From: Deltaproteobacteria bacterium
Lineage (GTDB): Bacteria; Myxococcota_A; Polyangia; JAAYKL01
Direction: 5' to 3'
NCBI GenBank assembly: GCA_016936575.1
Contig: JAFGXQ010000223.1
Span: forward strand, 1-44,232
Length of the DNA: 44,232 nt
The notes under the pieces were generated by a model, which made no database searches, was not told the DNA's origin, and saw nothing but the letters and a program-made list of their open reading frames with translations. The position numbers and the translations under genes were made by a program. This document shows, piece by piece, positions 25,675-35,257 of this stretch (position 1 is its first letter; each line of letters opens with the position of its first letter).

Positions 25675-28253
25675 TTTTTCTCCCTCTGTTTTGTCATCAT
25701 TTCCACAACCGTTTTCGAAATTGAATTTGCGGTATAGGCGTTACTGATGGTTGCCAGCACTGGAAGATCGGGATGACCGCTGTTCGACAAATTCAGTTCC
25801 TCCCGCAGTGTGTTCACGGCTTTTTCCAGAGATGTGATGTTTGCATCGAGCAACTGGGGGTGATTGCGTTGAAAAAATTCCTGAACAGCAGAATAGGTCA
25901 GATTGTAAACCTCTTCGCAGTGGGGGCATCCCACAGGCACTATTACCGTGTACGTACCGGTGGTTTTCGTTTGGTAGTCGTTTCCGCACTTCGGGCAACG
26001 GATATAAATGGAATAATAGAGCCAGTCATCGGCATCGATGCGAATATCTGTAATGTCATCGCTCGTTAAAGACAGGTGTCGTTTGTACAATGTTTCGACC
26101 GAGTGAATTTTTCCCAAATCTTTGATACTTTGATGAAACTGTGTTCCGACTGCCAAATGTCGGATAGCCGTCGCATCACTGAGAGCGAGCACGCCCTGGG
26201 GCCAATAGGCTTTGGGAGATTTCATCATCTCCCCATATCCGAATCTTTCGAGGATAGCGCGCTTAGAGGCGGCGGCGACAGGATGCATGCTGTTTGTGTG
26301 AAGACCGTCATCGTGGTGAAAACCGCCCAACGTGTGCGCTTCTTCCTTGGTTGGGTACCCAATCAGACGGTGAATGAGGGAGCGGGAGCAACAGCGCAGA
26401 TTATCTTTGCCGAGCTGATACATTGAAGCCGATTTGTGTTCTGACGAGAACAACTGCTTACGCGTGGCAATATGCAGCCATGTTTTCTGATATCGAAGAA
26501 TTCCATGTTGAACCGCTGTTCGATTCTGCTGTTCTTCATCGCTGACCTGAACCGTTTCGAGTACCGGGGTCATTACCCCGTTTATTTTTTCATATGAGAG
26601 AGTGGAACCCAGCGGCGCGCTGACCGTTTGTTCGATAATTTCAGGAGAGCGTGTTAAAGTATCTGTAAGCAGCGGTTGATCCCCGAAATCACTCAGATAT
26701 CCTTGAACCTGTGTGCGCTGCTTCAACACATGCGCAGCCGCTGAAGAGGTTGACAAATATAGACCATGACATTCCACCTGCACACCTTCTATTTCCAGTA
26801 TGCGGGTGATATTCCGTTGAATGGTTGCCGCCCAACCCAGGTCTACCAGTGCGATTCGTTTTTCGGTCAACTTCGGCAGAAAATAGTCCATGAACGCGCG
26901 ACGAGCGACAGCACTATTTTGTTCCACCTGCGCTTTCAGTTGTCCGGAACTGAAAAATTTCACCAGTGTCTGTAGCATCTCCACCGACTGCACCGGACGG
27001 TTTGCGGTTTGTTTCGGGAATCCGAGCGATTCTGCATTCATACCGAACCCGGCAAATATTTCGCCGACGGTTCTGGCATAAATTCGGTCGGCAATCGTGT
27101 CCGAGGTGGCGGCGCCGACAGAAGCCAGATGAGTGGATTGCCTGGACACAAACAGTTCCTCGACATTCAGTTCAATGTTCATGGCGCGGGCGCTGTTTCT
27201 CAGCATTGTTGCCAACAATCGGCCTTCCCGCATCAGTGCAAATACCTGTTTGATTCCTTTGCGGTGTAATTCATCGACGCACCAGTCCGACCAATGGGTC
27301 AGCAGCGGTCCAAGCGTGAAGCACCCGGCGTAGGTATGTGGGCAGGAATGCACCGCGTCGGACTGTATGGCAAGCGTACGAATTGCGTTATGCCCTAATG
27401 GAAACCGGGACCCTTGATAGAATCGGCTTTCTTCTAGAAAGATGCGGCTGACGGTGTCGTCTGATGGCGCGTAGTGAAACCCCTGTACGTCGCTTTTTTG
27501 GGCACCGATTACATCAGCGTCTTCATTGTCACCCAAATGGAAGAACTGATTCCTCGAAATTTGAAGTTGCGCCATGGCGTATTGATACAGGTAGCCGCTG
27601 GTTTTACCTTTTCCGTGTTCGCTCGATGTGGCAATCAGGCTGATTTGTGACGTGTCCATCCCGCAGCCCTGGGCAATTCGGCGTAAATCCGATGACGACA
27701 GATACATATCTGACAGAATGCAAACCCGGTGTCCCAGTGAAACAGCGTAATGCAGAAGGCTCTCCACCTGAGGATTGATAAAACAAAAATCGATTTCGGT
27801 TTCGATTTCCGTTGCAATCGCTTTAGCAATATCGGTAACCACCTCAGGGTGCAGTTCTTCGTATATATCCCTGATAGAAACTTCTGTCGTTCCGATTCGC
27901 CAAAACGCTTTCTGGCGGGCTTTGGCTTCTGCCGCTTTTCTGATTTCTCGGAATGCTGTTGGGGAAAATGGTGCACAAAGACATTCCTGCGCACTTAGTT
28001 TACTTGCCAATACGGTGAATACATCGGCGGGGTGATTCGACAAGCGACACACCAATGTGTCAAAGAAATCCAACGACAATACGGCGTTGCGTTGCCGGGT
28101 GAGAAGTGAGCCGACCTTGCGCAACAGAGGGTCTGATTTCCAGGAAAACAGTTCTCGTTCACCGATGAACTTCGATTCAGCGGCGGTATCCGGTTGGGTA
28201 GCTGTTTCTTTATTTTGCGAGTTTTTATCCACGTCAGACCAATAACGGCTCAA
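25671..28253 (-). CDS. Large HAD-superfamily protein (COG5610-like) with zinc ribbon
   Basis: 860 residues; the longest form begins with TTG at 28253 and GTG at 28232 is an alternative, neither with a good ribosome site. The N-terminal third is a HAD hydrolase: LDFFDTL (Asp62, Asp65), ILSDMYLSS with Ser181, a Lys in EHGKGKTSG (about 212-220), and HLGDNEDADVIGA (239-251). The middle region (about 320-600), including ALVDLGWAATIQRNI, is typical of COG5610 proteins near polysaccharide loci. A CPKCG...CPHCEE zinc ribbon sits near residues 752-781, and a coiled-coil-like segment ends the protein. HAD activity may dephosphorylate a sugar or polyol; the rest is unexplained. It heads the operon and diverges from the DUF115 gene. 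Confidence 0.65.
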   Translation of the reverse strand: MSRYWSDVDKNSQNKETATQPDTAAESKFIGERELFSWKSDPLLRKVGSLLTRQRNAVLSLDFFDTLVCRLSNHPADVFTVLASKLSAQECLCAPFSPTAFREIRKAAEAKARQKAFWRIGTTEVSIRDIYEELHPEVVTDIAKAIATEIETEIDFCFINPQVESLLHYAVSLGHRVCILSDMYLSSSDLRRIAQGCGMDTSQISLIATSSEHGKGKTSGYLYQYAMAQLQISRNQFFHLGDNEDADVIGAQKSDVQGFHYAPSDDTVSRIFLEESRFYQGSRFPLGHNAIRTLAIQSDAVHSCPHTYAGCFTLGPLLTHWSDWCVDELHRKGIKQVFALMREGRLLATMLRNSARAMNIELNVEELFVSRQSTHLASVGAATSDTIADRIYARTVGEIFAGFGMNAESLGFPKQTANRPVQSVEMLQTLVKFFSSGQLKAQVEQNSAVARRAFMDYFLPKLTEKRIALVDLGWAATIQRNITRILEIEGVQVECHGLYLSTSSAAAHVLKQRTQVQGYLSDFGDQPLLTDTLTRSPEIIEQTVSAPLGSTLSYEKINGVMTPVLETVQVSDEEQQNRTAVQHGILRYQKTWLHIATRKQLFSSEHKSASMYQLGKDNLRCCSRSLIHRLIGYPTKEEAHTLGGFHHDDGLHTNSMHPVAAASKRAILERFGYGEMMKSPKAYWPQGVLALSDATAIRHLAVGTQFHQSIKDLGKIHSVETLYKRHLSLTSDDITDIRIDADDWLYYSIYIRCPKCGNDYQTKTTGTYTVIVPVGCPHCEEVYNLTYSAVQEFFQRNHPQLLDANITSLEKAVNTLREELNLSNSGHPDLPVLATISNAYTANSISKTVVEMMTKQREKK

Positions 28254-28381
28254 AATTTCTATAGTGACAGTGATATATACGGTGAACCGAAAATAAAATT
28301 AAGTGGTTGCGCGATACTTGCAGTGGTGGCGAATTACGGTACATTTTTACTGGACAAGAAGCACACGACGGAAAATTCACC

Positions 28382-30271
28382 ATGGATACATTGAACTACA
28401 ATTTGTCACAATTTATCATAACTGATGAACTGAAGGAAAAACTGGTCAATTATACTCCTTCAATGCCTGTTCAGATTACAATGCTCGGTGGGGGAAAATT
28501 CAGTATGTCATACAACGGGGTGGAGATGTACCATCCAGACCAGCCCGTGGTTACCGCTGCCGCCGAAGTTCAGCGATTGAAAGGAGATACCGAACAGGAC
28601 CTGGCAGTTTTTTTTGGTTTGGGTATCGGGATTCATGCGGAGTTCATGAAAAAACGATTTGACGCGCCGCTGATTATATTTGAACCCAGTCTGGACATTA
28701 TGCACACGGTATTGGCGATGCGACCGTTGCATTTTGAAAACACATATCTTGTTAATAACTACGGCGTGCTGATGGAATTGGTTGATCGCATTATTGAGCC
28801 GACTGATCGTCGCATTGTCGCCGCATCACATTCGTTTTATCGCACAACGTTTCCCGATGCATTCAAACGATTTCATTTCTCGGTACAGCAGACCGTCCAC
28901 AATGTGATTATTCGTCAGAATACATTGGCGAAGGGCGCAACCTGGGCGGAGTACGAAGTTACCAATCTGAGAAAAGTAATTGAGGCGCCCAATATATTGA
29001 GATTGAAAAATAAGTGCCGGGGGGTTCCTGGAATTTTTGTCGGTGCCGGGCCATCGTTGACTAAAAATATCGAACAACTTCGAGCGGCACAAGGACGTGC
29101 GCTTATTATCGCCGCAACGACTGCGCTGCGCACGTTGGAATCTGCGGGAATTGTTCCCGATTTGTCTGTTGTGATTGAGTCCAATGATCACCGGTATCAA
29201 TTTGGAGGGCTGGAGCGCCTTCATGAGATGAGTATCGTCGCGACGGCATATTCAAATCCATCGAATTTTTCACTGCCTTTGAAACATACGTTTACAGTAT
29301 TCACCCGTCCTTCGCCGTTACATGATTGGTTGAACCGTGCATTCGGTCAAATTGATTCGGTCCCGGTGGGGGGCAGCGTGGCGCTGGTTGGGTTTTCCAT
29401 TCTACATAAAATAGGGTGCAATCCGATTGTCGCGGTTGGAATGGATCTGGCGTTTACGGGATTCGAGATTCATGCCAAGGGAGCTTTCAGCGCCGCCGCT
29501 GCCACTCGGTACAATGAGAATACGGGTCATTTGGAAGTATATGTCGCCGAAGAGAATTCTGATTTCTGGGGTGCGATGGAGGAAGATAGAGAATACAAGA
29601 AAGGCGACGTCCTGAGTGAAATAGAGGCCATTCGGTGTGATGCATGGGGTGGGGAAGGTGAAGTGTTTTCGGATTATGTATTCAGCTCATATCGAAGTTG
29701 GTTGGAAGGAGTTGCAGAGACCTGGGCGTCAGATAGAACACTTATCAATGCGACAGAAGGGGGGGCCCGCATTCACGGATTTGCGGAAATGACGCTTCAT
29801 GATGTGTTGCATGAATATTGTACCGAAACATATCCGTTGGAACAATGGATAGACCAGTTGGAAATCGACCATTCGCCGCTGGATGCGGCGTTGTTGAAGG
29901 AAGCGATTCAAACGGAGTTGAATCTGATGCGCGCGGTGAGAGGTAAGGCGCGCAAGTGCCAACAACTGGCGACCGGCGTGATTTCTGCATTGGAAAGTAA
30001 TCAGATCAGTAAGGCGCAACGGGACTTGGATCGGTTGTCTGAACTAGAAAAAGAGGTCGGCAAATTGTCGACCGAAACACGTATTTTGAATCAAATCACG
30101 CAACGAGCCGCAACGGTTATTCGTTTGGGCCGGCATCAGGATAAGCATGCAGATGAACAGGTTCAGATGAAAAACTCACTTCGTAGGAGTGCCAAGCTAT
30201 TCTCCGAAATTCAACAGGGCGCCAAACTGGCCATAGAGTTGTTCGAGCGCGCTGTACAAAATCTATCCTAA
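28382..30271 (+). CDS. DUF115/Maf-like protein (flagellin-glycosyltransferase or MptE-like)
   Basis: 629 residues from the ATG at 28382; an in-frame TTG at 28307 is less likely. The central domain (about 195-370) matches DUF115: GIFVGAGPSLTKNI (217-230), a Rossmann-type loop, VVIESND (263-269) and GMDLAFTG further on. DUF115 includes the Maf motility accessory factors that transfer nonulosonic acids to flagellin, and archaeal MptE pterin pyrophosphokinases. The N-terminal domain with VFFGLGIGIHAEFM and the helical C-terminus (about 490-629) fit Maf-type architecture better. With the divergent COG5610-like and transferase genes it suggests surface or flagellin glycosylation, but no flagellin gene is visible here. 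Confidence 0.7.
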   Translation: MDTLNYNLSQFIITDELKEKLVNYTPSMPVQITMLGGGKFSMSYNGVEMYHPDQPVVTAAAEVQRLKGDTEQDLAVFFGLGIGIHAEFMKKRFDAPLIIFEPSLDIMHTVLAMRPLHFENTYLVNNYGVLMELVDRIIEPTDRRIVAASHSFYRTTFPDAFKRFHFSVQQTVHNVIIRQNTLAKGATWAEYEVTNLRKVIEAPNILRLKNKCRGVPGIFVGAGPSLTKNIEQLRAAQGRALIIAATTALRTLESAGIVPDLSVVIESNDHRYQFGGLERLHEMSIVATAYSNPSNFSLPLKHTFTVFTRPSPLHDWLNRAFGQIDSVPVGGSVALVGFSILHKIGCNPIVAVGMDLAFTGFEIHAKGAFSAAAATRYNENTGHLEVYVAEENSDFWGAMEEDREYKKGDVLSEIEAIRCDAWGGEGEVFSDYVFSSYRSWLEGVAETWASDRTLINATEGGARIHGFAEMTLHDVLHEYCTETYPLEQWIDQLEIDHSPLDAALLKEAIQTELNLMRAVRGKARKCQQLATGVISALESNQISKAQRDLDRLSELEKEVGKLSTETRILNQITQRAATVIRLGRHQDKHADEQVQMKNSLRRSAKLFSEIQQGAKLAIELFERAVQNLS

Positions 30272-30348
30272 CTGCTGCTGCGAATTACCAGATTCTGTGT
30301 TATTGCGTATCTGTTAGTAAATCAAAAATCAACTGAGGGCGTGATATA

Positions 30349-32136
30349 GTGAAACGCAAAACAAAAATCGTATGTACGCTTGGTCCGGCGGTTTCAGAAC
30401 AGTCGGTATTAACTCGATTGCTCGCAGCCGGAATGAATGTGGCCAGGTTCAATTTTTCGCACGGCAATCATGATTTTCATCGCGCGATGCATGCAAAACT
30501 GCTTGCCGCGTCTGCTGAAACAGGAATTCCGATTGCGACACTACTTGATACCAAAGGGCCCGAAATTCGAACCGGCTCACTACTGAACGAACAGCCGATT
30601 TCTCTGCAAAACGGTGATACGGTTGTTTTAACGACTGATGAAATCGACGGAACCAACGAACGATTTTCGATTTCGTACAAACGTCTACCGAGTGAAATCA
30701 GGCCTCAAAATCATATTCTGATTGCTGACGGGGTAATCGACTTGGAGGTTACGCGAGTCGAACAAAATGAAATTTTCTGCGTTGTTCGAAACGGAGGAAT
30801 ATTCGGTGCGCGGAAGAATGTCAATGTCATCGGCGTGCGAACCTCTCTTCCGGCAGTGACCGAACAAGACAAAGCGGATTTATGTTTTGCCGCGGAATAT
30901 GCGTTTGATTTTATTGCCGCGTCATTTGTACGAAAACCATCCGACGTGAAGGAAATTCGGGAAGTCCTTGAAGCCAATATACCAGCCGGTCGGTCTTTTC
31001 CGTTGATTATCGCCAAAATTGAAGACCAGGAAGGACTCGACAATGTAGATGAAATCATTCGTGTTTCAGATGGTGTGATGGTAGCTCGTGGCGATTTGGG
31101 CGTACAGGTGCCTTCCTATAGGGTTCCTATTATCCAGAAGGAAATCATTCGCAAGTGCAATCGCGCAAAGAAACTGGTGATTACGGCGACTCAGATGCTT
31201 GACAGCATGATTCGGAATTCTCAGCCGACCCGAGCCGAAGTGGCAGATGTGGCCAACGCCATGCTGGACGGGACGGATGCTGTGATGCTGTCGGGTGAAA
31301 CTGCTTCCGGCGCGTATCCGATTGCGGCAGTGCAGATGATGTCGCAAATCGCGGTGGAAACCGAAAAATCTTCGTTCAGTCATGTAAGTGATGAAATTCG
31401 CGAAAAGCAGATTTCCACGATGGCAGACACAATTTCGAAAACGGCTGTTCTGACCGCCGCAGACATTGGCGCAGATGCCATTCTCGCACCGACGCTGCAC
31501 GGAAACACACCGAAACTGCTTTCCAAATATCGCCCGGAACAGCCGATTGTGGCGGTAACACCGTTTGACTATGTGCAGCGGCGTCTGTTGCTGTGCTACG
31601 GAGTATACCCCATAGTTTCGCCGCAGGTAAAAAACAGTGATGAAATGATTGCACATGCGATTGATGAGGCCGTTGTCAAACAGTTGCTTCACCCCTTCGA
31701 TAAAGTTGTGATCACTGCCGGCGTTCCGGTGAATTCGCCGATAATGTTGAATACCATACGTGTTCAGATTCTTGCTGATGTTGTCGGCAAAGGATTGCGA
31801 GGGTATGGGGAAACCGTCTGCGGGCAGGTGGTGACTGCGGAGAACGCGGCAGAAGCGATGAAGAAAATTGCGGGCGTGTCCAACCCCATTCTTGTTGCGC
31901 GTTATATGGATGAAAGCTACTTTTCTGTTTTACCGTTGGTTTCCGGCTATGTGCTGGAGGAATTTTCTTCTGTTTCAATTGAGCAGATTCATGCGCACAA
32001 TCCGGATGTGGTCGCAATCGCCGGTGCTCGACATATCACAAGTGCACTCACCGATGGTCAGATTGTCACTCTCGACGGACGAGAACGGCTGATTCTGCTT
32101 GGGAAAGGATGTGCCGGCGAAGACAATGATAACTGA
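30349..32136 (+). CDS. pyk: Pyruvate kinase with C-terminal mobile domain
   Basis: 595 residues beginning GTG with GAGGG upstream. It converts phosphoenolpyruvate and ADP to pyruvate and ATP. Core motifs are present: NVARFNFSHG with Arg33, AKIEDQEGLDN with Lys223 and Glu225, VARGDLGVQ with Asp249, then ATQMLDSMI and DGTDAVMLSGETASGAYP. The usual GVEIP is GVQVP. The protein is longer than the ~470-residue core: residues about 490-595 resemble the PEP-utilising mobile domain fused to Bacillus pyruvate kinases (ILVARYMDESYF, TDGQIVTLDG) but the usual TSHAA catalytic His region reads SVSIEQIHAH instead. It lies 77 bases after the DUF115 gene and 67 before the membrane operon. Confidence 0.93.
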   Translation: MKRKTKIVCTLGPAVSEQSVLTRLLAAGMNVARFNFSHGNHDFHRAMHAKLLAASAETGIPIATLLDTKGPEIRTGSLLNEQPISLQNGDTVVLTTDEIDGTNERFSISYKRLPSEIRPQNHILIADGVIDLEVTRVEQNEIFCVVRNGGIFGARKNVNVIGVRTSLPAVTEQDKADLCFAAEYAFDFIAASFVRKPSDVKEIREVLEANIPAGRSFPLIIAKIEDQEGLDNVDEIIRVSDGVMVARGDLGVQVPSYRVPIIQKEIIRKCNRAKKLVITATQMLDSMIRNSQPTRAEVADVANAMLDGTDAVMLSGETASGAYPIAAVQMMSQIAVETEKSSFSHVSDEIREKQISTMADTISKTAVLTAADIGADAILAPTLHGNTPKLLSKYRPEQPIVAVTPFDYVQRRLLLCYGVYPIVSPQVKNSDEMIAHAIDEAVVKQLLHPFDKVVITAGVPVNSPIMLNTIRVQILADVVGKGLRGYGETVCGQVVTAENAAEAMKKIAGVSNPILVARYMDESYFSVLPLVSGYVLEEFSSVSIEQIHAHNPDVVAIAGARHITSALTDGQIVTLDGRERLILLGKGCAGEDNDN

Positions 32137-32203
32137 ACGAAAACAGGGCGGTATCTTTCGCTGATTTTTTGATTCTATTGCAGGGTACAAGTACAAGTGT
32201 ACT

Positions 32204-33136
32204 GTGCGACGTTTAAGAATATTTATATTTCTTTTTGCTGTCTTTACTGGATGGCTGTGTGTCGGCCCATCCTGGGCCGCTGATGCATCGTTCGTTGCGC
32301 AGGGAAACCCGGTGGGCGACGAATGGTTTGACGCGTCTCGCACAACGCATTTGATTGCGCTGGTTGTTTTTTCCGGATTGTTTCTCTTTTTTGTCTGGAA
32401 GGGGAGAAAGGGCGGATCATTGTATATTCGGCCGATTGATGCGTTGGTGCAGATGGAGGATGCGGTCGGTCGCGCAGCGGAGATGGGGAAGCCGATGGTG
32501 TATGCACCGGGGTTGGGGTCATTGACTGATCCGGTCACCGTGGCATCTTTGAATATTCTGTCGAAAGTGTCTGAAAAAGGCGCTCGTTTGCATACTCGTA
32601 CATTGGTTCCGAATTATGGGCCGTTGACCTGGCCGGTTGCCCAGGAAGTGGTTCGTCAGGCGTATGCCCGTGCAGGAAAGAGCGCTAGTTTCAACCCCGA
32701 CGATGTGCCGTATTTCACCAGTCGGTCGTTTACGTACGCGGCGGCTACTGCCGGGATGATGCAGCGCGAAAAAAGCGCCACCAATTTTTTTATCGGCCAT
32801 TTTTATTCGGAATCGCTGATTCTGGCCGAAACCGGCGCCGCGTCGGGCGCGCTTCAAATCGGAGGAACGGATTCGGTGGAACAGCTGCCCTTCTTTATCA
32901 CGACCTGCGACAAGGTGTTGATTGGAGAAGAAATCTTCGCCGCATCGGCGTTGGTAGTAGACGACCCGGTAAGCCGTTCGGTTGTGAAAGCAAGCGATTG
33001 GTTTAAAGTGGCGATTCTCATTCTTTTTGTGCTTGGGATTGCAGCGGCTTTGCTCGAAGCGTTGGGGGTTGTGGATGCATTCGGCGGTTCACTGAGTAGC
33101 GGCATCCGTGGTTTTTCAAGTGGAGAATGGCTATGA
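32204..33136 (+). CDS. DUF6754-like membrane protein
   Basis: 310 residues with a GTG start; no clear ribosome site. An N-terminal signal or membrane segment (about 5-25) is followed by a helix at 48-66 and a C-terminal helix at about 268-290. The soluble part begins RPIDALVQMEDAVGRAAEMGKPM and carries GHFYSESLILAETGAASGAL and CDKVLIGEEIFAASALV, which resemble my memory of the DUF6754 family. No enzyme motif is recognised. It is the first of four genes linked by ATGA-type overlaps, so it is probably part of a membrane complex. Function unknown. Confidence 0.65.
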   Translation: MRRLRIFIFLFAVFTGWLCVGPSWAADASFVAQGNPVGDEWFDASRTTHLIALVVFSGLFLFFVWKGRKGGSLYIRPIDALVQMEDAVGRAAEMGKPMVYAPGLGSLTDPVTVASLNILSKVSEKGARLHTRTLVPNYGPLTWPVAQEVVRQAYARAGKSASFNPDDVPYFTSRSFTYAAATAGMMQREKSATNFFIGHFYSESLILAETGAASGALQIGGTDSVEQLPFFITTCDKVLIGEEIFAASALVVDDPVSRSVVKASDWFKVAILILFVLGIAAALLEALGVVDAFGGSLSSGIRGFSSGEWL

Positions 33137-33771
33137 AAGATAAAATCGCCTATCGCTTGCCATACGTGGTGATGGCCGTGTTGGGGCTGTTCATGCTGGT
33201 ACAATATTATATTCCTCATTCGGCTGTGCAGACACCGAAGGCATTGCTGCTTCAATGGAAGCAACCGCTGAACGGGTTTATCATTCTGCTGGCGATTCTC
33301 GGTATTGCCACAGCGCATATTCGAAAAGTGTATCGGCAGGAAAGACGCTGGGGGTATTCTATTATCACACTTGTGTCGATGGCGGCGATGATTTTCATGG
33401 GATTCGTTTTCGGCGTACAGGACGGAACTGTTTTTTCGGATTGGTTCAAATATTTGATTTCACCAATTGAAGCCACCATGTTTTCTCTTTTGGCATTTTT
33501 TGTCGGATCAGCCGCATTTCGCGCATTTCGCGCCCGCTCCGTCAGTGCCACCGTCCTGTTGGTATCGGCAACACTGGTAATGTTGGCGTTGATTCCCGTA
33601 GTTGCGCAGCACATTCCTCTTATTTCCGACGTATCTGAGTTTATTTTAAAATATCCGAATACCGCTGCCAAACGGGCAATTCTAATAGGTGTCTCTCTCG
33701 GCGCGATTTCGGTTGCCTTGAAAACAATTTTCGGAATTGACAAAACCCTGTTGGAGCGGGAGGGCCGATGA
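33133..33771 (+). CDS. Polytopic membrane protein of the four-gene cluster
   Basis: 212 residues from the ATG at 33133, which overlaps the previous stop (ATGA) and has TGGAGA upstream; an ATG at 33127 would add two residues. I count about six membrane helices (near 10-29, 48-66, 77-97, 110-132, 140-162 and 185-205). There is no signal peptide, no Walker or redox motif, and I do not recognise the family. It is probably the membrane partner of the DUF6754-like protein. Confidence 0.7.
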   Translation: MKDKIAYRLPYVVMAVLGLFMLVQYYIPHSAVQTPKALLLQWKQPLNGFIILLAILGIATAHIRKVYRQERRWGYSIITLVSMAAMIFMGFVFGVQDGTVFSDWFKYLISPIEATMFSLLAFFVGSAAFRAFRARSVSATVLLVSATLVMLALIPVVAQHIPLISDVSEFILKYPNTAAKRAILIGVSLGAISVALKTIFGIDKTLLEREGR

Positions 33772-34622
33772 AGCGCATCAGGCAATGGGTTATCAATTCT
33801 GTATATCTTGACAGACGATACGTATTCGCCGCGATTTTTATCGCGGTGGCGATTCCTTTTTTTGTGCCGATTTCATTTGTTTCAAGCCCGAAGACCGAAA
33901 CGATTCGGTTTGATGATGCACTACAGAAGGCTTTGCGGGTTGATAAGCCGATTCTAATCGATGTGGATTTCGGCCCGCAGACCATGGCTGAAATGGAACC
34001 CATGTTATTGGCAGTGCTGCACCGTGTTTTTCAGAGCGGTCAAAAAGCGGTGTTCATTACGTTTATGACAGAGTCTGCATCTCCACTTCGCAATTATCTG
34101 GCACAGATGGAGGCAGAGTATCATTTAGAATACGGCAAGGACTACGTTTTTCTCGGCTACGCGTCCGCCTATGCGTATACCATGTACGGGTTGGGCACAT
34201 CGATTGATTCGTTTTTTCATGCCGATGATCGAGGCACGCCCATAACCGAGCTGCCGCTGATGAAAAATGTGAAGAGTCTGAAAGATGTAAGTGCGGTCAT
34301 CAATATTGCCTCAAATGCGTTTCCCCGATTCTGGATTCAATACAGCGTTACTCCGCATCAGTTTGATTTTCTGGCGGGAACGACTGCGGTCGGGGCAACC
34401 GAGTATTTTCCGTACCTCCAAACCGGGCAACTAAAGGGATTGCTTGCGGGCGGTCGCGGTGCGGCGGAGTATGAAGCGTTGCTGTATGAAAAAGGGGTTC
34501 TCAAGTCACTTGGGGATGCGACAACGGGGTTGGGGTCGCAGTCGCTTGCGCTGTTCACGATTCTCGGGTTTATCGCCCTCGGCAATATCGCGTTCTTTTG
34601 GGGAAGAGAGAAAAAGCAATGA
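33768..34622 (+). CDS. Bitopic periplasmic protein of the four-gene cluster
   Basis: 284 residues, ATG overlapping the previous stop (ATGA). One membrane helix at about 18-38 and another near the C-terminus (about 258-277) enclose a soluble domain of roughly 220 residues that should lie outside the cytoplasm. A conspicuous Gly-rich stretch near 215-240 (LQTGQLKGLLAGGRGAAEYE) looks conserved, but I recognise no enzyme or binding family. The segment KPILIDVDFGPQTMAEM resembles the strand-loop opening of an alpha/beta domain. Function unknown. Confidence 0.7.
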   Translation: MKRIRQWVINSVYLDRRYVFAAIFIAVAIPFFVPISFVSSPKTETIRFDDALQKALRVDKPILIDVDFGPQTMAEMEPMLLAVLHRVFQSGQKAVFITFMTESASPLRNYLAQMEAEYHLEYGKDYVFLGYASAYAYTMYGLGTSIDSFFHADDRGTPITELPLMKNVKSLKDVSAVINIASNAFPRFWIQYSVTPHQFDFLAGTTAVGATEYFPYLQTGQLKGLLAGGRGAAEYEALLYEKGVLKSLGDATTGLGSQSLALFTILGFIALGNIAFFWGREKKQ

Positions 34623-35248
34623 GTACTGATCCGTATGTATGGATTGCCGCGATATTAACCCTCGGTGTGTTTTCATTTCTTTATAAAGACAACGTTTTTT
34701 TCGCAGTGTGCGAGCATTTGGTTGTGGGGCTCAGCGCCGGATACATGTTTTGCATTTACTGGAACAATGTGTTTTATCCCGAGCTTATATTACCACTTTC
34801 CCAAAATGGTTTCGGCAAGGACGCGCATCTGTGGGTTCCGGTGGGGATATGTTTTCTCTGGGCATGCAAGTATACAGAGAGAACAAAAGATATGTATCGT
34901 CTCGCGCTGGCGTTCTGGTTGTCTATCGATTTGGGATTGTCGATTCCCACGCATATGGATGCCGGCGTATTGGCGCAAATTGCAGGAACCATCTCTGCGC
35001 CTCTGACCGGTACGCCCGTTGAAATTTTCGGAAATCTGGTGTTGATTCTGGGTACCAGCGCGGCGTTGTTTTATTTTTTCTTTTCCAGAGAGCAACATGG
35101 ATTCATCAAGGGGGTATCCACCACCGGAACCTGGATTCTCATGCTCGGCTTCGGCGCCTCTTTTAGTTACGTAATTCTCTCCCGCATTTATCTGCTCATC
35201 GGAAGGTTGCTGTTTCTGTTTCGCGACTGGTTGGGAATCGCAGGGTAA
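34619..35248 (+). CDS. Polytopic membrane protein of the four-gene cluster
   Basis: 209 residues from the ATG at 34619, overlapping the previous stop (ATGA). It is almost entirely hydrophobic with about six helices, starting with VWIAAILTLGVFSFLY. It has no signal peptide and no catalytic motif I can identify. Charged residues cluster in short loops such as KYTERTKDMYR. It closes the cluster; the next element is a terminator hairpin. Probably a channel or scaffold subunit of the same complex. Confidence 0.7.
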   Translation: MSTDPYVWIAAILTLGVFSFLYKDNVFFAVCEHLVVGLSAGYMFCIYWNNVFYPELILPLSQNGFGKDAHLWVPVGICFLWACKYTERTKDMYRLALAFWLSIDLGLSIPTHMDAGVLAQIAGTISAPLTGTPVEIFGNLVLILGTSAALFYFFFSREQHGFIKGVSTTGTWILMLGFGASFSYVILSRIYLLIGRLLFLFRDWLGIAG

Positions 35249-35257
35249 ATGTTTTCC

